Assembly: GCF_002920535.1 (NCBI RefSeq)
Contig: NZ_PQSS01000036.1
Coordinates: 1-64,000 of the forward strand
DNA: 64,000 nt
Source of the DNA: Streptomyces sp. Ru71
GTDB taxonomy: Bacteria; Actinomycetota; Actinomycetes; Streptomycetales; Streptomycetaceae
Reading direction: 5' to 3'
Below, piece by piece: positions 16,111 through 24,753 of the stretch (position 1 is the first letter of the stretch; every line of letters starts with the position of its first letter). A program made the translations under genes and the position numbers. The notes under the pieces were generated by a model that was not told the DNA's origin, did not search any database, and saw nothing but the letters and a program-made list of their open reading frames with translations.

Positions 16111-18513
16111 GTGGGCGGGATCACCCTGACGCAGGAGGAACTGCGGGAAGCGCCCCCGGCGGCGCCCCCCGAACCTCCCGCGCCCGAGCCCGGCACACCG
16201 GCCGGGCTCACCCCGCGCCGGGTGCGCCTGGTCTTCGTCGGACTGATGCTCGCGCTGCTGCTCGCCGCGCTGGAGCAGATGATCGTCGCCACCGCCCTGC
16301 CGAAGATCGTCGGCGAGCTGCACGGCCTGGAGCGGATGTCCTGGGCGATCACCGCCTATCTGCTCACCTCCACGGTCGGACTGCCCGTCTACGGCAAGCT
16401 CGGCGACCTGCTCGGCCGCAAGGGCGTCTTCCAGTTCGCGATCGTCGTCTTCGTCATCGGCTCCGCGCTGGCCGGGCGGGCGCAGAGCATGGACCAGCTG
16501 ATCGCCTTCCGGGCCGTGCAGGGCGTCGGCGCGGGCGGTCTGATGATCGGCGTGCAGGCGATCATCGCCGACATCGTGCCGCCCAGGCAGCGCGGCCGGT
16601 TCATGGGCCTGATCGGCGCCGCCTTCGGCCTCGCCTCCGTCGCCGGGCCCCTGCTGGGCGGCTACTTCACCGACCACCTCTCCTGGCGCTGGTGCTTCTA
16701 CGTCAACGTCCCCTTCGGCCTGCTCACCCTCGCCGTCGTCACCGTCGTACTGAAACTGCCCAAGCCCACCGCCCGGCCCCGCTTCGACGTCCTCGGCACC
16801 CTGCTGCTCGCCGCCGGCTCCACCTGCCTGGTCCTGCTGACCAGTTGGGGCGGCACCGAGTACGCCTGGGACTCGCGCGTCATCACCGGCCTCGGCGCCG
16901 GCGCGCTCCTGGCCGCCGTGCTCTTCCTGCTCGCCGAGCACCACGCGGCCGAACCCATCGTCCCGCTGCGGCTGTTCCGCGACTCCGTCTTCAACACCTC
17001 CGCCCTGGTGGGCCTGGTGATCGGGGTCGCCCTGTTCGGCGCCGCCAGCTATCTGCCGACCTTCCTGCAGATGGTCGACGGGGCCTCCGCCACCGAGTCC
17101 GGGCTGCTGATGCTGCCGATGATGGGCGGCATCGTCGGCGCCTCCATCGTCTCCGGCCAGCTCATCAGCCACACCGGCCGCTACAAGCTCTACCCGGTGC
17201 TCGGCGGCGCCGTCTCCGCGCTCGGTATGTGGCTGCTGTCCCGGCTGGAGGCGGACACGCCCCGGCTGCACTACAGCATCTGGATGGCCGTCCTCGGCAT
17301 CGGCATCGGCCTGGTGATGCCCGTGCTCGTGCTCGCCGTGCAGAACTCCGTGCGCCCCGCCGACCTCGGCACCGCCACCAGCGCCAACAACTACTTCCGG
17401 CAGATCGGCGGCAGCGTCGGCGCCGCGGTCTTCGGCACCCTCTTCGCCGACCGCCTCAGCGACGCCCTCGCCGACCGCCTCCCGGCACACGCGGGTGCCG
17501 CCCTGCCCGACGCCGAGTCCATCACCCCGCAGCTCGTCCACCGGCTGCCGCCCGCGCTGCGCGACGCGTACATCGCCGCCTACGCCGACGCCATGCCGCG
17601 CATCTTCCTCTACCTGGTGCCGGTCCTCGCCTTCGGCCTGCTCATCGCCTTCTTCCTCAAGGAGAAACCCCTGGTGTCCCACAACGCCCCCGCCCCCGAG
17701 ACGCAGACCGAGACCGTGCACGCCGCCGTTCCGCAGGCCCGCGCCCCCCACGCCGCCGGCATCGCGGTGTGCGGCACGGTCCAGCACCCCGACGGCACCG
17801 TCGTGCCCCGGGCGGCGCTCACCCTCATCGACGTCGCCGGGCAGCAGATCGGCCGGGGCGCCAGCGGCGAGGACGGGCGGTACGCGCTGGCCACGCCCGG
17901 CTCCGGGGCGTACGTCCTGATCGCCGCCGCGGGCGGGCACCAGCCGCAGGCCGTCTCCGTGACCGTCGGCGAGCGGCCCGTCGAACTGGACGTCGTCCTC
18001 GGCGGCGCCGGACGCCTCGCGGGCAGCGTGCTCACCGCCGACGGCACGCCCGTGCGGGACGCCACCGTGACCCTCACCAACGTGCACGGCGAAGTCGTCG
18101 CCACCACCCGCAGCGGACGCGAGGGCGGCTACGTCATCACCGAACTGGTCGCCGGCGAGTACACCCTGGCCGCCAGCGCCCCCGCCTTCCGCCCCGCCGC
18201 CCTCCCGGTCACCGTGCAGGCCTCCCGCGAGACCCGGCAGGACATCGAACTCGCCGGCGGCGCCGTGCTGCGCGGCACCGTGCGGGCGAGCGGCGGACGG
18301 CCGGTGGAGGACGCGCGTGTGACGCTGCTCGACGCCGCCGGCAACGTCGTCGACACCCTCACCACCGGAGCGGACGGCACGTTCCGGTTCGTCGACCTGT
18401 CGTCCGGCGAGTACACCGTCATCGCCGCCGGCTACCCGCCCGTCGCCACCGTCCTGCAGGTCGCCGGCGGCGGCCGCACCGAACGGGACCTGCAGCTCGG
18501 CCACGAGGACTGA
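16111..18513 (+). CDS. DHA2-family MFS exporter fused to three CarboxypepD-regulatory-like repeats
   Basis: An 800-aa protein. Residues from about 30 to 540 are a major facilitator drug-exporter of the EmrB/QacA type, with many transmembrane helices and motif A as VYGKLGDLLGRKG. The last 250 residues form three imperfect repeats of about 80 aa, each with a G-x-V-x-x-x-x-G-x-x-V-x-x-A-x-V-x-L pattern and a GEYTL/V strand, typical of carboxypeptidase regulatory-like beta sandwiches. GTG 16111 is preferred because GAGGGGAG lies 6 nt before it; an ATG in frame at 16060 has no ribosome site. The substrate is unknown. DHA2 transporters usually have a cytoplasmic C-terminus, which would place these normally extracellular domains inside the cell. 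Confidence 0.83.
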   Translation: MGGITLTQEELREAPPAAPPEPPAPEPGTPAGLTPRRVRLVFVGLMLALLLAALEQMIVATALPKIVGELHGLERMSWAITAYLLTSTVGLPVYGKLGDLLGRKGVFQFAIVVFVIGSALAGRAQSMDQLIAFRAVQGVGAGGLMIGVQAIIADIVPPRQRGRFMGLIGAAFGLASVAGPLLGGYFTDHLSWRWCFYVNVPFGLLTLAVVTVVLKLPKPTARPRFDVLGTLLLAAGSTCLVLLTSWGGTEYAWDSRVITGLGAGALLAAVLFLLAEHHAAEPIVPLRLFRDSVFNTSALVGLVIGVALFGAASYLPTFLQMVDGASATESGLLMLPMMGGIVGASIVSGQLISHTGRYKLYPVLGGAVSALGMWLLSRLEADTPRLHYSIWMAVLGIGIGLVMPVLVLAVQNSVRPADLGTATSANNYFRQIGGSVGAAVFGTLFADRLSDALADRLPAHAGAALPDAESITPQLVHRLPPALRDAYIAAYADAMPRIFLYLVPVLAFGLLIAFFLKEKPLVSHNAPAPETQTETVHAAVPQARAPHAAGIAVCGTVQHPDGTVVPRAALTLIDVAGQQIGRGASGEDGRYALATPGSGAYVLIAAAGGHQPQAVSVTVGERPVELDVVLGGAGRLAGSVLTADGTPVRDATVTLTNVHGEVVATTRSGREGGYVITELVAGEYTLAASAPAFRPAALPVTVQASRETRQDIELAGGAVLRGTVRASGGRPVEDARVTLLDAAGNVVDTLTTGADGTFRFVDLSSGEYTVIAAGYPPVATVLQVAGGGRTERDLQLGHED

Positions 18514-18542
18514 GCCGGCCGCCGGGGCCCGCGCATCGGGCG

Positions 18543-18564
18543 GCGGCAATTCCCCTATTGCCGC
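18543..18564. promoter_or_regulatory. Inverted repeat between MFS and SpoIIE-domain genes
   Basis: GCGGCAAT-TCCCCT-ATTGCCGC, an 8-bp perfect stem with 6-nt loop, starts 30 bp after the MFS stop. It may terminate the MFS transcript. Its A/T-containing arms and position 108 bp before the next start also fit an operator. Confidence 0.5.
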
Positions 18565-18671
18565 ACACCACGGTGCGCGGTCCCCTTACCGTGGGAGGGC
18601 GGCGCAGATCTTGAGGGCGCGGCACCCACGGGGAACCCACCTGACGTCGAGGGGGAGAAGGGGCCTGGGCC

Positions 18672-21131
18672 ATGGACCGTGGCACCGAAGCGGGCGTACG
18701 CCCCGGCCACGCGGCCGGCGGGGAGAGTGGACGGGCGGGTGCCGGCCGGATTCCGCTCGCCGTGGTCGTCGTCGACCGCGACGGTCTGGTGTCGCACTGG
18801 AGCACCGGCGCGCGGCGGCTGTTCGGCACCGCCCGCGAGGACGCCGTCGGCCGGGCGGCCGTCGACCTGCTGCCGGTCTCGGGCGCCCTGCCCGAGGACC
18901 CGGAGGACGGTCCGACGCTCGACGCCTACGGCCCGTACGAGGCGTACGACGGCCTCGGCCCCGATCTGGAGGCCTCGCTGGGCGGCCGCACCGCCTACCC
19001 GGCGGCGGGCCGGGCGCGCGTCGCCCACCCCGGCGGCACCGACCGCCTCGACATCCTGTGGTGGGCCTACCCGCTGGTCGGCCCCGACTCCGCGCGACTG
19101 CTGGTGCTCGCCGCCGACGCGGCACGGCTGCACGCCGAACGCGGCTACGACGACGAGCTGATCGAGCGGATCGCGCCCGGCTTCGCCCGCCACACCGAAC
19201 TGCCCGACGCCGACGGCCTCGCCGGCCGGCTCCCGCAGATCCTGCCCAGCATGGGCCCGGGCCGCAGCGCCCGGATCGTCTCCCAGATGCTGGAACTGGG
19301 GTATCCGGTGCTGGAGTTCAGCCAGTTCGACCGGGTGCCCGTGACCCCCGACTGGGGCGTGCCGCGCCGCGCCGACCGCGGTGCCCCGGCCGTCGCGAAC
19401 CCGCCGCGCCCGGTGCTGCCGGTGGCCGTCCCGGCCGGCGCCGAGGAGGACCTGGAGTACGCGGCCGTCCGCGAGCGGCTGGAGTTCCTCAACGAGGTCA
19501 GCCGGGGCATCGGCTCCTCCCTCGACCTCGGCGAGACCATCCGCGAGGTCACCAGCGCCGCCGTGCCCCGCTTCGCGGATTTCGCCGGCACCCATCTGCG
19601 CGCGGCCGTGCTGGCCGGCGAGGGTTTCCCGGACGGGCCGCCGGACGCGCGGACCGTGATGCACCGCGTCTGGGTCGAGCACAACGACGAACCGGGCCGC
19701 TGGGACGACACCGTGCCCGTCGGCGAGACCTTCGCCTTCCCCGAGCACACGCCCTTCTACCAGTGCATGGTCACGGGCGAACCCGTCCTCATCCCCCGGG
19801 TGAGCCCCGAGATGGGCGAACGCATCTCCGGCGAGTTCGAGAAACGCGACCTGCGGCCGCTGATCACCGGCCGGTCGCTGCTGATCGTCCCGCTCAAGGC
19901 GCGCAACGTCGTCCTCGGCTTCATGGTGCTCATGCGCCGCCCCGACCGCGCCGCCTTCGACGACATGGACCGCACCACCGGCGCCGAACTCGCCGCCCGC
20001 GCCGGTCTCGTGCTCGACAACGCCCGTATGTACACCTACCAGGAGAACGTCGCCGAGACCCTCCAGGACAGCATGCTGCCCCAGGTCGCCCCGCGCATGG
20101 CGGGCTGCGACACCGCCACCCGCTATCTGCCCGGCACCCGCCTCGGCCGGGTCGGCGGCGACTGGTTCGACACCATCAAACTGCCCGGCGCCCGCACCGC
20201 CCTCGTGGTCGGCGACGTCATGGGCCACGGCCTCAACTCCGCAGCCATGATGGGCCAGTTGCGCACGGCCGTACAGACCATGGCGGCCATGGAGGTGCCG
20301 CCCGACCGGCTGCTGCGCAACCTCGACGACCTGGCCCGGCGACTCGGCGACACCTACCTCGCCACCTGCCTGTACGCCGTGTACGACCCGATCCACGGCG
20401 AGCTGCGGATCGCCAACGCCGGGCACATCCCGCCGGTGCTGGTGCGCGCGGCGGACGGCCGCAGCGAACTGCTGGACCTGCCCACCGGGGCGCCCATCGG
20501 CATCGGCGGCGTCCCCTTCGAGACCGCGGTGGTGCGGGTGGCGTCCGGCGACCGGCTCGTGCTGTGCACCGACGGGCTGGTGGAGGTGCGCGGCGCCGAC
20601 ATCGGGGAAGGGCTCGCCGCGCTGTGCGAGTCCGCCGCCCACCCCGCGGCCTCCATGGACGACGCCTGCGACACCATCATCCGGGCGCTCAACCCGCGCG
20701 GTGGACGCAAGGACGACGTCGCCCTGCTGATGGCCCGGCTCAACGGCATCCCCGCCGGCCACATCGCCGAGTGGCGGCTCGGGCACGACCCGCGCGAGGT
20801 GCGCCGCGCCCGCCGCCTGGTCCACGACCAGCTGCTCGCCTGGGGGCTTCCCGACGCGGTGGAGAGCGCGCAGCTGCTCGTCAGCGAGGTCGTCACCAAC
20901 GCCGTACGGCACACCGACGGCGGCCGGATCGGTCTGCGGCTCGTGCTCGCGGACGCGCTGCTCGTCGAGGTCACCGACGAGGGGGCCGAGCTGCCCGCGC
21001 TGCTGGAGAAGGGGCGGCTGGAGGAGTCCGGGCGGGGACTGCGCGTGGTCAGCCGGCTGGCGCGGGAGTGGGGTGCGAGCGCACAGGGGCAGGGGAAGAC
21101 GGTCTGGTTCGAACAGGCCCTGACCTCCTGA
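18672..21131 (+). CDS. PAS-GAF-PP2C (SpoIIE)-RsbW-like signalling protein
   Basis: An 819-aa cytoplasmic regulator. In order: a PAS-like domain (about 25-95, VVVDRDGLVSHWSTGARRLF), a linker, a GAF domain (about 270-450), a SpoIIE-type PP2C phosphatase (about 470-690; metal-binding GGDWFD and GDVMGHG, then NAGHIPP and CTDGLVE), and a C-terminal HATPase domain of anti-sigma kinase type (about 700-815; SEVVTNAVRH, VTDEG, GRGLRVV). Such proteins control the phosphorylation of STAS anti-sigma antagonists. Having both a phosphatase and a kinase-like ATPase in one chain suggests a bifunctional switch. GAAGGGG lies 10 nt before the ATG. No STAS partner gene is adjacent. Confidence 0.9.
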   Translation: MDRGTEAGVRPGHAAGGESGRAGAGRIPLAVVVVDRDGLVSHWSTGARRLFGTAREDAVGRAAVDLLPVSGALPEDPEDGPTLDAYGPYEAYDGLGPDLEASLGGRTAYPAAGRARVAHPGGTDRLDILWWAYPLVGPDSARLLVLAADAARLHAERGYDDELIERIAPGFARHTELPDADGLAGRLPQILPSMGPGRSARIVSQMLELGYPVLEFSQFDRVPVTPDWGVPRRADRGAPAVANPPRPVLPVAVPAGAEEDLEYAAVRERLEFLNEVSRGIGSSLDLGETIREVTSAAVPRFADFAGTHLRAAVLAGEGFPDGPPDARTVMHRVWVEHNDEPGRWDDTVPVGETFAFPEHTPFYQCMVTGEPVLIPRVSPEMGERISGEFEKRDLRPLITGRSLLIVPLKARNVVLGFMVLMRRPDRAAFDDMDRTTGAELAARAGLVLDNARMYTYQENVAETLQDSMLPQVAPRMAGCDTATRYLPGTRLGRVGGDWFDTIKLPGARTALVVGDVMGHGLNSAAMMGQLRTAVQTMAAMEVPPDRLLRNLDDLARRLGDTYLATCLYAVYDPIHGELRIANAGHIPPVLVRAADGRSELLDLPTGAPIGIGGVPFETAVVRVASGDRLVLCTDGLVEVRGADIGEGLAALCESAAHPAASMDDACDTIIRALNPRGGRKDDVALLMARLNGIPAGHIAEWRLGHDPREVRRARRLVHDQLLAWGLPDAVESAQLLVSEVVTNAVRHTDGGRIGLRLVLADALLVEVTDEGAELPALLEKGRLEESGRGLRVVSRLAREWGASAQGQGKTVWFEQALTS

Positions 21132-21153
21132 CGATCTCCTCGAACATCCGGTG

Positions 21154-21173
21154 AAGGGCTGCTCCCGGCCCTT
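21154..21173 (+). terminator. Terminator after SpoIIE-domain gene
   Basis: AAGGGC (21154-21159) and GCCCTT (21168-21173) with an 8-nt loop, 23 bp after the stop. Confidence 0.55.
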
Positions 21174-21231
21174 GCCGTCCCCTCGGCCGTCGCGATATGT
21201 CGATCACGACGCCGACCACTCGGGAGCACGT

Positions 21232-21957
21232 ATGAACGTCTCGGACAACTACCGCGACAACTGGGAGAGTTACTGGCGCAAGACGTCCGACGAACCCGGT
21301 GAGGCGATCTGGGACGCCGGTGTGGAGCTGACCGCCGTCCCGCACACCGAGCTGCTGCTGCCCCACGCCGACGCGGCGCTGCCCGTCGTCGACCTCGGCT
21401 GCGGCAACGGCACCCAGACCCGGTACCTCGCCACCCGGTTCGCGCGGGCCGTCGGCGTCGACCTCTCGCACGCCGCGATCGAGCACGCACGGCACGGCGG
21501 GGAAGGCGACGGCGTGGAGTTCCAGCAGCTCGACCTGACCGACACCGACGCCGTGCACGGCCTCCACGAGCGACTCGGCGACAGCAACGTGTACATGCGG
21601 GCCGTCATCCACCAGAGCGAACCGCAGGCCCGGCCGGCGGTCGCCGCCGCGGTCGCCGCGCTCCTCGGCACCCGGGGCCGGGCCTTCGTCGTCGAGCTGA
21701 CCTCCGGCTCCCGCGAGGTGCTGCGGCGGGCCGCGCAGGGCCCGGGCGGGCCGGGGCCCAAGCTGCGCCGGGTCTTCGAGCACGGGCTCAAGCCGGCCGA
21801 CGCGCCCGACGAGGAGATCCCGCGCGTGCTGGGCGCCGCCGGCCTGGAGATCCTCGCCGAGGGGGACACCGCGCTGGCGCAGACCGAGTACCTGGCCGAC
21901 GGCAGCCTGCTGGAGCTGCCCGCGCACTGGTTCGTGCTGGCCCGTAAGCGGGTGTGA
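21232..21957 (+). CDS. Class I SAM-dependent methyltransferase
   Basis: A 241-aa Rossmann-fold methyltransferase. The SAM-binding motif I is VVDLGCGNGTQT, followed by the acidic residue of motif II in AVGVDLSHAAI and by QLDLTD. The C-terminal half is variable, so the substrate cannot be predicted. ATG 21232 has GGGAGC a few bases upstream; the frame opens 81 bp earlier across a hairpin. It is probably an independent unit between hairpins. Confidence 0.8.
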   Translation: MNVSDNYRDNWESYWRKTSDEPGEAIWDAGVELTAVPHTELLLPHADAALPVVDLGCGNGTQTRYLATRFARAVGVDLSHAAIEHARHGGEGDGVEFQQLDLTDTDAVHGLHERLGDSNVYMRAVIHQSEPQARPAVAAAVAALLGTRGRAFVVELTSGSREVLRRAAQGPGGPGPKLRRVFEHGLKPADAPDEEIPRVLGAAGLEILAEGDTALAQTEYLADGSLLELPAHWFVLARKRV

Positions 21958-21971
21958 CCGCGTTCACAGGG

Positions 21972-22008
21972 CGCGGCGCCGCCGGGCCGGTCACACCGTG
22001 GCGCCGCG
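21972..22008 (+). terminator. Inverted repeat after methyltransferase gene
   Basis: CGCGGCGCC (21972-21980) pairs with GGCGCCGCG (22000-22008) across a 19-nt loop, 14 bp after the stop. It could be a terminator or a structured leader for the DoxX gene, which begins 56 bp on. Confidence 0.5.
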
Positions 22009-22063
22009 TTCCGTCAGGCCGGTGACAGAGCAGCACGGCCGTCACCGCCAAGGAGCAGCAGCC

Positions 22064-22411
22064 ATGTCCACCGCCTACCTCGTCGTCACCGTCCTCGCAG
22101 CCGCCCTGGCGGCCTTCTCCGCCGGTTCGGTCTTCCTCCACGCCGAGTGGACCGTCAAGCCGCTGGCGGACTACGGCGTACCGCGCGCCTGGTGGCCGTG
22201 GCTGGGCGCGGCCAAGGCCGCGGGCGCGGCGGGCCTGCTGGCCGGCCTGGCCGTCCCGGTGATCGGCCGGCTGGCGGCCGTCGGCCTGATCCTTTACTTC
22301 CTGGGCGCGGTGATCACGGTGCTCCGCGCCCGCTGGTTCTCCCACGTGCCGTTCCCGCTGGTGTACGCGGCCCCGGCGGTCGCGTCCCTGGTCCTGGGCC
22401 TGGCGGCCTGA
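22064..22411 (+). CDS. DoxX family membrane protein
   Basis: A 115-aa protein made almost wholly of four hydrophobic segments (starts TAYLVVTVLAAALAAFSAG). A conserved pair of polar patches after the first helix, VKPLADYGVPRAWWPWLGAA, is typical of the DoxX-like family of small integral membrane proteins. Its function is not known with certainty; some relatives act in thiosulfate or redox metabolism. AAGGAGC lies 9 nt before ATG 22064. A strong terminator follows. Confidence 0.78.
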   Translation: MSTAYLVVTVLAAALAAFSAGSVFLHAEWTVKPLADYGVPRAWWPWLGAAKAAGAAGLLAGLAVPVIGRLAAVGLILYFLGAVITVLRARWFSHVPFPLVYAAPAVASLVLGLAA

Positions 22412-22448
22412 GAGACGGCAGCGGGGCGGACCGGCGGGTCCGTGACAC

Positions 22449-22480
22449 CGGTCCGGCCGCGAAGACCTGCGGCCGGACCG
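22449..22480 (+). terminator. Strong terminator after doxX-like gene
   Basis: Perfect 12-bp stem CGGTCCGGCCGC (22449-22460) and GCGGCCGGACCG (22469-22480) with 8-nt loop, 38 bp past the stop. It isolates the peptidase operon that follows. Confidence 0.85.
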
Positions 22481-22608
22481 TCCCACGCGGGCGGCGTCCG
22501 GCGGGCCCGGAGCCGGGCCGTCGGGGGCACCGGGCCGGGGGCGGCAGTCGGGGACACCGGGGCCGGGAGCCTGGTCCAGGGGGCGGTCGGCGCGTAACGT
22601 GGCGCATC

Positions 22609-23442
22609 ATGAAGATCCTCATCAGTGCCGACATGGAGGGTGCCACGGGGGTCACCTGGCCGGCCGACGTGCTGCCGGGGACGCCGCAGTGGGAGCGGTG
22701 CCGGGCGATGTTCACCTCCGACGTGGACGCGGCCGTGCGGGGCTTCTTCGACGGCGGCGCCGACGAGGTGCTCATCAACGAGGCCCACTCGACCATGCGC
22801 AACCTGCTGCTGGAGCGGCTCGACGAGCGGGCGCAGATGATCACCGGGCGGCACAAGGACCTGTCGATGGTCGAGGGCGTGCAGCACGGCGACGTGGACG
22901 GCATCGCCTTCGTCGGCTACCACGCGGGCGCCGGCATGGAGGGCGTCCTCGCCCACACCTACCTCGCCAACCAGATCACCGGCGTCTGGCTGAACGACGT
23001 ACGCGCCAGCGAGGGCCTGCTGAACGCGCACGTCGTCGCCGAGTACGGGGTGCCGGTGATCCTGGTGACCGGGGACGACGTCACCTGCGAGGACGCGCTC
23101 GGCTACGCGCCCGAGGCGCTGAAGGTCGCCGTCAAGGACCATGTGTCGCGGTACGCCGCCGTGTGCCGTACGCCGGCCCGCACCGCCGCCGACATCCGCG
23201 CGGCCGCCAAGGAGGCCGCCCGGCTGGCGGTCCGTCAGGAGCTCGTCACCCAGGGGCCGTTCACGGTCGCCGTGGAGTTCGACGCCGAGCACCTGGCGAT
23301 GGCCGCGACCGTCGTGCCGGGCGTCGCCCGGATCGGGGAGCGGAAGGTGGCGTACACCAGCGCCACGATGTACGAGGGCATTCGCACGTTCAAGGCGGTC
23401 ACCACCATCGCCTCGGCCGCCGTGGAGGAGCAGTATGGCTGA
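22609..23442 (+). CDS. M55 family metallopeptidase (D-aminopeptidase, DppA-like)
   Basis: A 277-aa zinc peptidase related to Bacillus DppA, which releases N-terminal D-amino acids from D-Ala-D-Ala and related peptides. The zinc ligands D8, E10 and H60 fall at exactly the DppA positions. H105 and E135 are shifted by one or two residues, and H116 is the likely base. It is first in a run of four peptidase genes and overlaps the next by 8 bp. No Shine-Dalgarno site is seen; TAACGT (22595-22600) lies 8 nt before the ATG, so a leaderless mRNA is likely. Confidence 0.88.
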   Translation: MKILISADMEGATGVTWPADVLPGTPQWERCRAMFTSDVDAAVRGFFDGGADEVLINEAHSTMRNLLLERLDERAQMITGRHKDLSMVEGVQHGDVDGIAFVGYHAGAGMEGVLAHTYLANQITGVWLNDVRASEGLLNAHVVAEYGVPVILVTGDDVTCEDALGYAPEALKVAVKDHVSRYAAVCRTPARTAADIRAAAKEAARLAVRQELVTQGPFTVAVEFDAEHLAMAATVVPGVARIGERKVAYTSATMYEGIRTFKAVTTIASAAVEEQYG

Positions 23443-24739
23443 CGACCTGGCCCTGGACGAGGTGGTCGCCTTCACCTCGGACCTCATCCGCATCGACACC
23501 ACCAACCGTGGCGGCGGCGACTGCCGCGAGCGGCCCGCCGCCGAGTACGCCGCCGAGCGGCTGGCCGGCGCCGGGCTGGAGCCGGTGCTGCTGGAGCGGA
23601 CGCCGGGGCGCACCAATGTCGTCGCCCGCATCGAGGGCACCGACCGGTCGGCGGACGCGCTGCTGGTCCACGGTCATCTGGACGTCGTACCGGCCGAGGC
23701 CGCCGACTGGAGCGTGCACCCGTTCTCCGGGGAGGTGCGCGACGGCGTCGTGTGGGGGCGCGGGGCCGTCGACATGAAGAACATGGACGCGATGATCCTC
23801 GCCGTCGTGCGGGCCTGGGCCCGGGAGGGCTTCCGGCCCCGGCGGGACATCGTCGTCGCGTTCACCGCGGACGAGGAGGCCAGCGCCGAGGACGGCTCCG
23901 GCTTCCTCGCCGACCGTCACCCGCACCTGTTCGAGGGCTGCACCGAGGGGATCAGCGAGTCCGGCGCCTTCACCTTCCACGACGGCTCCGGGCGGGAGAT
24001 CTACCCCGTCGCCGCGGGCGAGCGCGGCACCGGCTGGCTGAAGCTGACCGCGCGCGGCCGGGCCGGACACGGCTCCAAGGTCAACCGGGACAACGCGGTG
24101 ACCCGGCTCGCCGCCGCCGTCACCCGCATCGGCGAGCACTCCTGGCCGACGCGTCTGACCCCGACGGTCCGGGCCGCGCTCACCGAACTCGCCGCGCTGT
24201 ACGGCGTCGAGCCCGACCTGGACGACGTCGACGCGCTGCTGGGCAAGCTCGGCCCGGCCGCCCAGCTGGTCGAGGCCACGATCCGCAACAGCGCCAACCC
24301 GACCATGCTGGACGCCGGTTACAAGGTCAACGTCATCCCGGGCGAGGCCGTCGCCTACGTCGACGGGCGCTGTCTCGCGGGCCACGAGGAGGAGTTCCGC
24401 GCCACGCTCGACGAGCTGACCGGCCCGGACGTCGACTGGGACTTCCACCACCGGGAGGTCGCCCTCCAGGCGCCGGTGGACTCACCGACGTACCGGAAGA
24501 TGCGGGCCGCCGTCGAGGAGTTCGCGCCGGAGGGGCACGTGGTGCCGTACTGCATGTCGGGCGGCACGGACGCCAAGCAGTTCTCCCGGCTCGGCATCAC
24601 CGGCTACGGCTTCTCCCCGCTGAAGCTGCCCGAGGGCTTCGACTACCAGGCCCTCTTCCACGGCGTCGACGAGCGCGTGCCCGTTGAGGGGCTGCACTTC
24701 GGCGTCCGTGTCCTCGACCGCTTCCTGCGCACGGCCTAG
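23435..24739 (+). CDS. M20 family dizinc peptidase
   Basis: A 434-aa M20/M25/M40 exopeptidase or amidohydrolase. Metal ligands: His and Asp in LLVHGHLDVVP, the bridging Asp in WGRGAVDMKN, and the Glu-Glu pair in FTADEEASAEDG. The lid/dimerisation domain spans roughly residues 195-310, and GGTDAKQF near the end closes the active site. It probably hydrolyses dipeptides or N-acyl amino acids. ATG 23435 is used because earlier codons of the frame lie inside the M55 gene. The TAG stop overlaps the ribosome site of the S9 gene. Confidence 0.88.
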   Translation: MADDLALDEVVAFTSDLIRIDTTNRGGGDCRERPAAEYAAERLAGAGLEPVLLERTPGRTNVVARIEGTDRSADALLVHGHLDVVPAEAADWSVHPFSGEVRDGVVWGRGAVDMKNMDAMILAVVRAWAREGFRPRRDIVVAFTADEEASAEDGSGFLADRHPHLFEGCTEGISESGAFTFHDGSGREIYPVAAGERGTGWLKLTARGRAGHGSKVNRDNAVTRLAAAVTRIGEHSWPTRLTPTVRAALTELAALYGVEPDLDDVDALLGKLGPAAQLVEATIRNSANPTMLDAGYKVNVIPGEAVAYVDGRCLAGHEEEFRATLDELTGPDVDWDFHHREVALQAPVDSPTYRKMRAAVEEFAPEGHVVPYCMSGGTDAKQFSRLGITGYGFSPLKLPEGFDYQALFHGVDERVPVEGLHFGVRVLDRFLRTA

Positions 24740-24753
24740 GAGGAACGAGCAGC

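Noticed and set aside
15994..18549. 851-codon minus-strand frame over the MFS gene
   Set aside because: Gly/Asp/His-rich shadow frame; the plus strand encodes a recognisable transporter with repeats.
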